Shown in pieces: positions 35,897 through 43,800 of a stretch of 64,000 nucleotides of DNA. Source of the DNA: Kordiimonadaceae bacterium UBA4441 (GTDB lineage Bacteria; Pseudomonadota; Alphaproteobacteria; Sphingomonadales; Emcibacteraceae); assembly GCA_002390425.1 (NCBI GenBank), contig DGPL01000020.1, positions 62,001 to 126,000 of the forward strand, written 5' to 3'. Numbering within the stretch: position 1 is the stretch's first letter; the number at the start of each line of letters is the position of its first letter. The position numbers and the translations under genes were made by a program. The notes beneath the pieces were generated by a model. That model made no database searches. It was given only the letters and a program-made list of their open reading frames with translations, and was not told where the DNA came from.

Positions 35897-36490
35897 ATGA
35901 ACTTCTTTAAAAAAAGCATACTTATCGCCGGACTTGTCTTAGTGACAGCGTGTTCATCAAATGTAAAAAGCAATGTGACACGGTTTCATCAATTATCCCA
36001 ACCGAACGGGCAAACCATTGAAGTGATCGCAATGGATCCTTCGTTGCAGCAAAGCATTGAATTTGGCAGTTATGCTGGCATGGTAGGTGGTCAGCTTGGA
36101 AAAGCGGGCTTTAAACCCCCAAGCGGGAGTGCGTCCCAATTTGTTGCAGAAATCGCTTATAGCATTGAATCGCTTGAAGGTCTTGTTGCATCCGAAAGAT
36201 CACCAATATCCGTTGGTATGGGTGTCGGTAGCGGAGGCCGCAGAGGTACATCCGTCGGCATGGGAGTATCTACCAGCTTAGGTTCCTCTAACAGAGAGCC
36301 AAATTATTTAAGCAAATTTCATATGAATATTACCGACTTATCAACCGGGCAACGGGTTTATGAAGGCCACGTTGAAAGCATCAACAGAAATGCAAGCCTA
36401 GCACAAACTATGCCTTTTCTTATAAATGCTTTATTTGAAGACTTTCCTGGGGAAAGTGTTAAAACAAATACAGTAACAGTAAAACCTTAG
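35897..36490 (+). CDS. DUF4136-like lipoprotein
   Basis: A 197-residue predicted lipoprotein: signal peptide with lipobox LVTAC (Cys about 19), then a DUF4136-like domain. A glycine/serine-rich central loop (ISVGMGVGSGGRRG) separates the strands, and the C-terminal part reads LSKFHMNITDLSTGQRVYEGHVES. It should be anchored in the envelope facing the periplasm. Function is unknown. It lies 17 bases before the nitroreductase gene, so both may share a transcript. Confidence 0.75.
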   Translation: MNFFKKSILIAGLVLVTACSSNVKSNVTRFHQLSQPNGQTIEVIAMDPSLQQSIEFGSYAGMVGGQLGKAGFKPPSGSASQFVAEIAYSIESLEGLVASERSPISVGMGVGSGGRRGTSVGMGVSTSLGSSNREPNYLSKFHMNITDLSTGQRVYEGHVESINRNASLAQTMPFLINALFEDFPGESVKTNTVTVKP

Positions 36491-36507
36491 TAATTTTTGG
36501 ACAATTT

Positions 36508-37137
36508 ATGACATTACTTAATAAATCACCTGAAATGTGTGAACGATTAGCAGCGGCCAATCCATCTGAAGAAATGCTTACAATACTTTTAAGGCGCCGT
36601 TCATTGACAGTAAAAGATATGATCGGTCCGGGACCAAGTCAGGATGAGATCGATTTAATCTTAACAATAGGATCGCGCGTACCGGATCATAAAAAACAAG
36701 TACCATGGCGGTTTTTAACGATAGAAGGTGACGCGCGCCACAAAGCTGGCGAAAAACTTAGATCCATTTTTGCGAAAAATAATCCTGATACTGATAATGA
36801 TTTATTGGATTTTGAGCAAAATCTTTTAACTCGGGCGCCACTGGTGATTGCCGTCATATCAACGGCAACACCAGATAATCCAAAAGTTCCAGAATGGGAA
36901 CAAATTTTAACCGCTGGCGCTGTTTGTCAAAATATTTTGCTCGCTTCTAATGCCCTTGGTTTTGCGGGACAATGGCTTTCTGAATGGTATGCCTATGATG
37001 ATGAATTTCTTGCTCATCTTGGTTTATCGAAAGACGAACGCATCGCGGGTTTCATCTATATCGGCACCGCAGGAAAAGAGCCCGCTGAGCGCGGTAGACC
37101 TGACATAAAAGAACTTACCCAAAAATGGCAAGGTTAA
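36508..37137 (+). CDS. nitroreductase family protein
   Basis: A 209-residue FMN-dependent oxidoreductase of the small YdjA/TdsD-like nitroreductase type. The FMN phosphate-binding stretch RRRSLTV lies near 28-34, the SRVPDHKKQVPWRF motif near 49-62, and the GLSKDERIAGFIYIGT strand near the C-terminus. The physiological substrate of this subgroup is usually unknown. The first 20 residues, before the domain, are a short extension. Confidence 0.82.
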   Translation: MTLLNKSPEMCERLAAANPSEEMLTILLRRRSLTVKDMIGPGPSQDEIDLILTIGSRVPDHKKQVPWRFLTIEGDARHKAGEKLRSIFAKNNPDTDNDLLDFEQNLLTRAPLVIAVISTATPDNPKVPEWEQILTAGAVCQNILLASNALGFAGQWLSEWYAYDDEFLAHLGLSKDERIAGFIYIGTAGKEPAERGRPDIKELTQKWQG

Positions 37138-37151
37138 CAAAAGCCGTTCAA

Positions 37152-38741
37152 TTAAATTTGTTGTTCTTTTGTTTTAAGAAATCTTAAATCCGGATTTTCT
37201 TCAATAGCTTTATCAAGTCGCCAGGAATTCCTCGCTAAAAACACAGGGGAGCCGTTATGGTCTTCGGCCATATTGGCTTTATTGGTATCGACGAATTTCT
37301 TTAATTTGAAAGCATCGTCACTTTCTACCCACTGCGCCGTGTAGAGTGATGTATTTTCAAACCGACACGGCACATCATATTCGGTTCTGATGCGGTCGGC
37401 CATTACCTCGAATTGTAGCATACCGACGACGCCCACATACCATTCGGCTCCGATAACAGGTTTAAAAACGCGGGCCGCGCCCTCTTCTGCTAATTGAATG
37501 AGTGCTCTTGATAAATGTTTTGCTTTCATCGGGTCTTCTGCGCGAACCGTTTGAATATATTCCGGTGCAAAACTTGGAATGCCCGTGAACCTTAATTCTT
37601 CACCTTCGGTCAGACTATCACCAATTCTTAAATTACCGTGGTTTGGTATTCCGATAATATCACCAGGCCACGCCTCCTCGGCAAGTTCGCGGTCCTGCGC
37701 CAGAAAAAGAACCGGATTATGTAAATTTACGGTTTTACCGCTGCGCACATGTTTAAGCTTCATTCCTCTTTTGAATTTCCCGGAAACCATTCTGAAGAAT
37801 GCAATTCTATCGCGATGTTTAGGATCCATGTTGGCTTGAATTTTAAAAACAAAACCACTCATTTTCGTTTCATAGGCATCAACGCCGCGCGTTTGAGTAT
37901 TATATTCACCCGGTCTAGGGGCATGTGATGTTAAGCCATCCAATAATTCTTTAACGCCAAATGTATTAATCGCACTACCGAAAAAGACAGGGGTCATCGT
38001 CCCTTCTTGATAGGCTTGAGCATCAAATTCAGGGCATAGTTCGCGTACCATTTCCACATCTTCACGAAGTTTCTCAAGTAAATCTTCACGAAGAAGTTCT
38101 TTTAATTTAGGGTCATCAACACCTTCACAGACAACTCCATCATCCGGACGATCACCTTTACTGCGTTCAATTAAAATAAGTCTGTCATTGATCAAATCAT
38201 AACAGCCTTTGAAATCACGCCCCATTCCAATCGGCCATGTGGCTGGCGCCACATCAAGCGCAAGCGTATCAGCAAGATTATCAAGCAGTTCAAATGGGTC
38301 CAGTGCTTCGCGGTCCATTTTATTAAAAAATGATATCACCGGCATGTCTCTTAGGCGGCAAACTTCAAATAGCTTTTTGGTTTGTCCCTCAACACCTTTC
38401 GCACTATCAAGTACCATTACGGCGCTATCCACCGCGGTCAACACACGGTATGTATCTTCCGAGAAATCTTCATGGCCCGGTGTATCAAGAAGATTAAACA
38501 TACGTCGTTCATATTCGAATGACATCACGGATGATGCCACGGAAATACCGCGTTCTTGCTCAACCTTCATCCAGTCAGAACGGGCGCGACGACGATCGCC
38601 GCGTGCTTTAACCTCGCCGGCCATTTGAATGGCGCCACCGAACAACAATAACTTTTCTGTTAAAGTTGTTTTACCGGCATCCGGATGCGCAATAATAGCG
38701 AAAGTTTTTCTGCGGTCGACTTCAGTATCGAGTTGGGACAT
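37152..38741 (-). CDS. prfC: peptide chain release factor 3
   Basis: A translational GTPase that removes RF1/RF2 from the ribosome after termination. At 529 residues it matches the standard length. The G1 loop AHPDAGKTTLTEKLL is at about 18-32, switch II DTPGHEDFSEDTYR near 85-98, and NKMDREALDP (G4) near 140. RF3-specific C-terminal marks include GMLQFEV and RTEYDVPCRFE. A single gene, convergent with the nitroreductase. Confidence 0.95.
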   Translation of the reverse strand: MSQLDTEVDRRKTFAIIAHPDAGKTTLTEKLLLFGGAIQMAGEVKARGDRRRARSDWMKVEQERGISVASSVMSFEYERRMFNLLDTPGHEDFSEDTYRVLTAVDSAVMVLDSAKGVEGQTKKLFEVCRLRDMPVISFFNKMDREALDPFELLDNLADTLALDVAPATWPIGMGRDFKGCYDLINDRLILIERSKGDRPDDGVVCEGVDDPKLKELLREDLLEKLREDVEMVRELCPEFDAQAYQEGTMTPVFFGSAINTFGVKELLDGLTSHAPRPGEYNTQTRGVDAYETKMSGFVFKIQANMDPKHRDRIAFFRMVSGKFKRGMKLKHVRSGKTVNLHNPVLFLAQDRELAEEAWPGDIIGIPNHGNLRIGDSLTEGEELRFTGIPSFAPEYIQTVRAEDPMKAKHLSRALIQLAEEGAARVFKPVIGAEWYVGVVGMLQFEVMADRIRTEYDVPCRFENTSLYTAQWVESDDAFKLKKFVDTNKANMAEDHNGSPVFLARNSWRLDKAIEENPDLRFLKTKEQQI

Positions 38742-38756
38742 CAGTATTCTCTAAAA

Positions 38757-38794
38757 TAAAAAAAGCTCTTAAACTCGCCGGAATTTAAGAGCTT
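38757..38794 (-). terminator. Rho-independent terminator of the Sel1 protein gene
   Basis: An 11-bp perfect stem (AAGCTCTTAAA / TTTAAGAGCTT, 38763-38773 with 38784-38794) and a 10-base loop, followed on the minus strand by seven T. It closes the gene ending at 38826 and separates it from prfC. Confidence 0.85.
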
Positions 38795-38825
38795 CACTGT
38801 CTAAAGTACAGCTTTATTTTTGAGC

Positions 38826-39203
38826 TTAGTTTAAATCAAAGTCAGCAAGTGCTTGTGCCGCATCTTCGCGGCCATTTTTAAGTTCTTCTTTTAACCAAAT
38901 TTTTGCGCGGTTAAGATCTTTATCAACGCCTTCGCCAAACGCATAGAGTAATCCTGTTACCAATTGCGCATCTTTAAACCCAAGATTGGCAAGCGGTGTA
39001 CAAATCGCATAGGCCACATCAAATTCAGATTGGCTAAAAGCTTGAAGGCAACGATTTTGCTTATCTTCATAATAAGATAAATCATATGAAACCGTATCAT
39101 CATATGCTGGAATTTCGCCATGAACAGACGCATGACTATTAAATACAAATGAAGCCGAAAATATGAATAAGCTTACTGAAGCTATAATCGCTTTTTTAAA
39201 CAT
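38826..39203 (-). CDS. small periplasmic Sel1-like repeat protein
   Basis: A 125-residue protein with a signal peptide (SVSLFIFSASFVFNSHA) and about two Sel1/TPR-like helical hairpins, clearest in DAQLVTGLLYAFGEGVDKDLNRAKIWLKEE (partial, near 78-107). Such repeats bind other proteins. Two Cys (CLQAF and AICTP) could form a disulfide. It has its own terminator, so it is probably a single-gene unit. Partner unknown. Confidence 0.75.
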   Translation of the reverse strand: MFKKAIIASVSLFIFSASFVFNSHASVHGEIPAYDDTVSYDLSYYEDKQNRCLQAFSQSEFDVAYAICTPLANLGFKDAQLVTGLLYAFGEGVDKDLNRAKIWLKEELKNGREDAAQALADFDLN

Positions 39204-39416
39204 GATGATTGCCCTATATACTCAAAACTAAATCGTTAACTTTTTGTTAATCATTTATAAATTGTATAACAAGGGAATTTAAAAAAAGCAATTATTACTA
39301 TATTTCAATGACATAAATGTGATTTAGGTATTAATTTATATAGTTAATTTCTAAAATTATGTAAAAATATTTTACAACTACCCATGAAGTGTATCAAATT
39401 TGATCAGCACATTATC

Positions 39417-39446
39417 TTGAATTTATCGCCACAAATGCGCTAATAT
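39417..39446 (+). promoter_or_regulatory. predicted sigma-70-type promoter
   Basis: TTGAAT, 18 bases, then TAATAT, placed 34 bases before the start codon of the 39-codon gene. The sequence is AT-rich, so chance matches are likely. Low confidence. Confidence 0.35.
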
Positions 39447-39480
39447 GATTCGGTATTAAAGATAAAATATAGGAAAAAAG

Positions 39481-39600
39481 ATGAGCAAATTTCACCGCAA
39501 TAAGAAAAAGAAAAAAGACCAAAGCAGTGACAAAAGACTAATCATCATCCTTTGTGTTGCCGGCCTTCTCGCTATCGCTTTTCTTGCTAGTGTGTCATAA
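39481..39600 (+). CDS. 39-aa single-pass membrane protein
   Basis: ATG at 39481 with AGGAAAAAAG directly upstream and a plausible promoter at 39417. The product has a very basic cytoplasmic start (HRNKKKKKD, SSDKR) and one hydrophobic segment of about 20 residues (LIIILCVAGLLAIAFLASVS) to the C-terminus. It is typical of small bacterial membrane proteins, which often modulate larger partners. No family recognised. The clear ribosome site and topology make it more than a chance frame. Confidence 0.6.
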   Translation: MSKFHRNKKKKKDQSSDKRLIIILCVAGLLAIAFLASVS

Positions 39601-39662
39601 TTCCAACGAACCAATATAAAAAGGATGATTAAGAACATGCTGAATAGAAAGATAAATAATTA

Positions 39663-40118
39663 ATGATACGACTTGGGGTCTAATTTGGGGGTTTACTGGT
39701 ATCGCTTGCTCTTCTTTCGGGGTGTATCAACGGTTATCAGGGAAATTCTTATACATCCTATATTGACCCTTTAACGGCCGATAATGTAGTGCCCTTGGCA
39801 GAGGGAGAAAAACCAAAACTGATATTCAGCGAAGATATCGAAGCGGATAAAGAAAAATATTTAAAACTTGGTTTCGTTATTATTGGCGAGTCTGAATTTG
39901 AAAATACAAATGAAGTTAGATTTCTAAAGCGTAAAATCGACAGCCATGCAAACCGTGCAATTGGTTACGCAATGAAAGTTAAAGCAACTCATATTCTATA
40001 TTTACGAAAAAAAATTAGTGAATACAGTGAAACCACCGTTAAAGACGGAAAATATGAAACTCAATTTTTTGAAAGATTTCAAAATATTTCCGTTTATATG
40101 GTTAGGAGGCGAGTTTAA
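39663..40118 (+). pseudogene. lipoprotein gene with an in-frame stop in the signal peptide
   Basis: From ATG 39663 the frame reads MIRLGV, a TAA stop at 39681-39683, then a fine signal peptide with lipobox (LLVSLALLSGC) and about 130 more codons to 40118. No ATG, GTG or TTG lies between the stop and the lipobox; a GTG at 39789 would give only the last 109 codons without signal. The mature part has a two-part pattern, KYLKLGFVIIGESEFE and then AMKVKATHILYLRKK, as in a family of small uncharacterised lipoproteins. So one point change probably killed secretion, unless readthrough occurs. Confidence 0.65.
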
Positions 40119-40168
40119 TGAGAGGGGCGTCGATTGTTTTTTGTTTTTGTAAGTTAGGTGGTGTTTAG

Positions 40169-40879
40169 ATGAGTTTCTATAACAGGGCGATTGTTGTGGT
40201 TTTGGGATTGCTCGCCATCTTGTTTGGGCCATTTTTGATACTTTATAGTGGAGTTTCGTTTCATGCGAATAAGGATGAAGATATGGTGCCGGATCCTACT
40301 TTGATCGAGTTTACATTAAGTGGAACAGGACAGGATACTATTTTTGAAATCCCACATTATTACTTTGAATATGAACCATATGCTGAAAATGTTAAAGAAT
40401 TTACGCTTGAAATGCGCTTACCTAACCTGACACCAGAATCTGTTGTGAAATACGAGGCTAAGCGTAATGGGATTCCAGAAGAAGAGCAGAACGAAGCATA
40501 CGTCCAATCTTATTTAAGGGTTGTTGTCAGTGCTAGTAAAAATAACGTGGTCTATAAAAGATTGGAAAGTTCTATTCTGCCTGAAGAAGTTAGAGAAACG
40601 AAGAGTTTTGAAGAGGTTTTTGACCTCTATTATTTAGGAACTAAAATGCACGATATCTCTGGCAATGGTATTTTGAGTAAAGTTGGGGTTGCGTACGGTA
40701 AAGATAAGCAAGACAAAATATATGAATTAAATAATCCAGTTTCAGAATTTTACGTTCAAAGAACGTTTCATGATGATTGGTTTTTATATCCGTTGTTCGT
40801 TGTTGCAAAAAATAAAGTTTTGCGATCTCGAGAAGGATTTTATGACAGAAGATTTAAAAATTCAAATTCGTTTCTTTAA
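40169..40879 (+). CDS. hypothetical membrane-anchored protein, 236 aa
   Basis: No family recognised. One N-terminal membrane segment (VVVLGLLAILFGPFLILYSGV, split here: about 9-29) is followed by about 205 residues outside the cytoplasm or in it. That domain is rich in acidic and aromatic residues and predicted mixed alpha/beta (FEYEPYAENVKEFTLEMRLP, FYVQRTFHDDWFLYPLF). The C-terminal RSREGFYDRRFKNSN is basic. It lies 50 bases after the broken lipoprotein gene in the same direction, on an AT-rich patch with other unknown genes, which suggests acquired DNA. Confidence 0.55.
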   Translation: MSFYNRAIVVVLGLLAILFGPFLILYSGVSFHANKDEDMVPDPTLIEFTLSGTGQDTIFEIPHYYFEYEPYAENVKEFTLEMRLPNLTPESVVKYEAKRNGIPEEEQNEAYVQSYLRVVVSASKNNVVYKRLESSILPEEVRETKSFEEVFDLYYLGTKMHDISGNGILSKVGVAYGKDKQDKIYELNNPVSEFYVQRTFHDDWFLYPLFVVAKNKVLRSREGFYDRRFKNSNSFL

Positions 40880-40966
40880 TCAGAATTTAAAAAACTAGAA
40901 AATTCTGGATAAAAAGATAAACGACTTTCTAAAAAGGCATATGAAAATTAAACTTGGGAATAGATA

Positions 40967-41068
40967 ATGGACACGCTACAAGAAATTAATCAGGCGATAA
41001 TAGATAATAAAGATCGTTGGGCGCAACTTGTAAATAGTGGGGAAAGGACTACTTTTTATAAAAAATAA
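40967..41068 (+). CDS. possible 33-aa peptide
   Basis: ATG at 40967 with GGGAA about 8 bases upstream; 33 codons with a helical, charged product (MDTLQEINQAIIDNKDR...). No family. It could be a remnant of a larger gene or a chance frame. Confidence 0.25.
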   Translation: MDTLQEINQAIIDNKDRWAQLVNSGERTTFYKK

Positions 41069-41088
41069 TGTCATAAATAACCATGCAT

Positions 41089-41114
41089 AAAAAAGGGCGC
41101 AAAAAGCGCCCTTT
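41089..41114 (-). terminator. Rho-independent terminator of ppdK
   Basis: AAAGGGCGC and GCGCCCTTT form a 9-bp stem with an A5 loop (41092-41114); six T follow on the minus strand. It lies 19 bases past the ppdK stop. Confidence 0.88.
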
Positions 41115-41132
41115 ATAGCATTATATAATTCT

Positions 41133-43793
41133 TTATTTTCTAAGTGCAGCCTGCGCGGCAGCGAGCCTTGCGATTGGAACGCGGTATGGAGAGCATGAAA
41201 CATAATCAAGTTCAGATCGATGGCAAAATTCAACTGATGCCGGATCACCGCCATGTTCACCACAAATACCGACCTTTAGACCGTCATTGGTATTTCGACC
41301 ACGCTCAACACCAATTTTTACCAATTCACCAACACCGTCCTGATCAAGACTTACAAACGGATCTTGATCATAGATATCCGCTTTTAAATAATCATCCAAG
41401 AAGCGTGCACTATCATCACGGCTGATGCCGTATGTAGTTTGTGTTAAATCGTTGGTTCCAAAGCTAAAGAATTCAGCGTGTTTTGCAATTTCACCCGCTT
41501 GAAGTGCCGCACGAGGTAATTCAATCATCGTGCCAACCATATATTCAAGTTTTTCACCCGACCCGGCGATAATTTCATCCGCTAATTTACAGATTAGCTC
41601 ACGTAATATTTCAAGTTCTTTCGCTGAGCCAACAAGAGGCACCATAATTTCCGGTATCACGGCCTCGCCTAATGTTTTTGAAACCTCAAGCGCCGCTTCA
41701 ATAATGGCGCGTGTTTGCATTTCATAAATTTCTGGGAAGCTTATTCCAAGACGACAACCACGATGACCAAGCATTGGATTAAATTCGTGAAGTTCCTCAG
41801 AACGTCTTTTTAAGAATGCCATATCAACACCCATGGCATTGGCAACGTCAACGAAATCTTCTTGCTTATGCGGTAAAAATTCATGCAGCGGCGGATCAAG
41901 CAAACGAACTGTTACCGGAAGCCCTTTCATGATCGTGAAGAGCTCAACGAAATCATTACGTTGATGAGGAAGAAGTTTCTCTAACGCCTTACGGCGACCT
42001 TCTGCATCAGCCGACATAATCATTTGGCGCACGTTAATAATACGCTCCGCATCAAAAAACATGTGTTCAGTGCGACATAGGCCAATGCCCTCCGCGCCAA
42101 ATTCACGGGCCGCAGAAGCATCAAGAGGCGTTTCAGCATTGGTTCTAACTTTAAGAGTACGTTTCGTGTCAGCCCATCCCATAAGTTCACCAAAATGACC
42201 ACCAAGTTCAGGTTTAATGGTCGCAACTTGACCTACCATAACTTCACCGTTACCACCATCGATGGTTATAATATCATGATTTTTAACAACACGACCATCA
42301 ACCGTAATTGTACCTTCTGCCATATTAATATGAAGTGCCCCTGCACCAGACACACACGGACGACCCATACCACGGGCGACCACCGCCGCATGTGACGTCA
42401 TGCCGCCTCTGCTGGTTAAAATACCACGTGCAGCGTGCATTCCATGAATATCTTCAGGGCTTGTTTCTATGCGTACAAGAATGACGTCTTTACCGTCTTT
42501 TGATAGTATCTCTGCTTCATCAGCAGTAAATACCACCATGCCGCTAGCCGCGCCCGGGGACGCGGGAAGACCTTTTGTTAAAACGTCACGCACCGCATCT
42601 GGATCTAATGTCGGATGAAGCAGTTGATCTAAAGCGCCCGGCTCAACCCTTAATAATGCTTCTTCGATATTGATGATGTCATCATGAACCATTTCTACAG
42701 CGATTCTTAGGGCGGCTGGCGCCGTTCTTTTTCCGCTTCGGGTTTGTAAAATCAAAAGTTTCTTTTGCTGCACCGTAAATTCAATATCCTGCATATCACG
42801 GTAATGCGCTTCTAGCTTCTGAAAGACTGATGCCAGTTCATTATAAACTTCCGGCATGCTTTCTTCCATAGACGGCATATCTGATCCGGCAGCAATTCGT
42901 GATTCTTTGGTAAGGTTTTGCGGCGTGCGAATACCGGCCACCACGTCTTCACCTTGCGCGTTGATAAGATATTCACCGTAATAGGCATTTTCACCAGTTG
43001 ACGGGTCACGAGTAAAGGCAACGCCCGTGGCACAATCATCACCCATATTACCAAACACCATCGATTGAACATTTACGGCCGTACCCCAAGTATGCGGGAT
43101 ATTATGCAAACGCCGATAAACAAACGCACGTTCAATCATCCATGATCCGAATACCGCATCAATAGCGCCCCAAAGTTGCTCATTCACATCTTGCGGGAAT
43201 GGATGACCAAGTTCTTCTTCTGCTTTGGCTTTAAAATCACCAGCGAGCTGCTTCCAATCTTCAGCTTCAAGTTCTGTATCAAGAATAAAGCCATTTTCTT
43301 CTTTATGAATTTCAAGCAGTTCTTCAAATAAATAATGCTCAACGCCAAGAACCACATCGGAATACATTTGAATGAAGCGGCGGTAGCTATCATATGCAAA
43401 GCGTTCATCACCACTTTTTTTCGCTAAAGCTTCAACGGTCACATCATTAAGTCCAAGATTAAGAACGGTATCCATCATGCCTGGCATAGAAACGCGCGCA
43501 CCAGAGCGAACCGAAACCAGAAGTGGGTTTTCTTCGTCGCCGAATTTCGCCCCAACCGTCTTTTCAATTGTTTTAATGGACGCCTCAACCTGCGCTGCTA
43601 AATCAGCTGGATACGTGTTATCGTTATCATAGTATGCGGTACAAACTTCAGTTGTGATAGTAAACCCTGGTGGAACTGGTAATCCTAAATTTGACATTTC
43701 AGCCAAATTTGCCCCTTTTCCGCCAAGCAAGTTTTTCATGGATGCTTCGCCTTCAGCTGCCCCATCACCGAAATTATAAACCCATTTTGTCAT
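41133..43793 (-). CDS. ppdK: pyruvate, phosphate dikinase
   Basis: The 886-residue enzyme interconverts pyruvate and phosphoenolpyruvate with ATP and phosphate. All three domains are present: the ATP-binding N-terminus (LLGGKGANLAEM near 22-33), the swivelling domain with the phospho-His in GGMTSHAAVVARGMGRPCV (near 450), and the C-terminal PEP/pyruvate barrel (EGIGLCRTEHMF; GTNDLTQTTYG). It lies 7 bases after glyS and ends at a strong terminator, so it is the last gene of a glyQ-glyS-ppdK unit. Confidence 0.95.
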   Translation of the reverse strand: MTKWVYNFGDGAAEGEASMKNLLGGKGANLAEMSNLGLPVPPGFTITTEVCTAYYDNDNTYPADLAAQVEASIKTIEKTVGAKFGDEENPLLVSVRSGARVSMPGMMDTVLNLGLNDVTVEALAKKSGDERFAYDSYRRFIQMYSDVVLGVEHYLFEELLEIHKEENGFILDTELEAEDWKQLAGDFKAKAEEELGHPFPQDVNEQLWGAIDAVFGSWMIERAFVYRRLHNIPHTWGTAVNVQSMVFGNMGDDCATGVAFTRDPSTGENAYYGEYLINAQGEDVVAGIRTPQNLTKESRIAAGSDMPSMEESMPEVYNELASVFQKLEAHYRDMQDIEFTVQQKKLLILQTRSGKRTAPAALRIAVEMVHDDIINIEEALLRVEPGALDQLLHPTLDPDAVRDVLTKGLPASPGAASGMVVFTADEAEILSKDGKDVILVRIETSPEDIHGMHAARGILTSRGGMTSHAAVVARGMGRPCVSGAGALHINMAEGTITVDGRVVKNHDIITIDGGNGEVMVGQVATIKPELGGHFGELMGWADTKRTLKVRTNAETPLDASAAREFGAEGIGLCRTEHMFFDAERIINVRQMIMSADAEGRRKALEKLLPHQRNDFVELFTIMKGLPVTVRLLDPPLHEFLPHKQEDFVDVANAMGVDMAFLKRRSEELHEFNPMLGHRGCRLGISFPEIYEMQTRAIIEAALEVSKTLGEAVIPEIMVPLVGSAKELEILRELICKLADEIIAGSGEKLEYMVGTMIELPRAALQAGEIAKHAEFFSFGTNDLTQTTYGISRDDSARFLDDYLKADIYDQDPFVSLDQDGVGELVKIGVERGRNTNDGLKVGICGEHGGDPASVEFCHRSELDYVSCSPYRVPIARLAAAQAALRK

Positions 43794-43800
43794 TTTAAAC

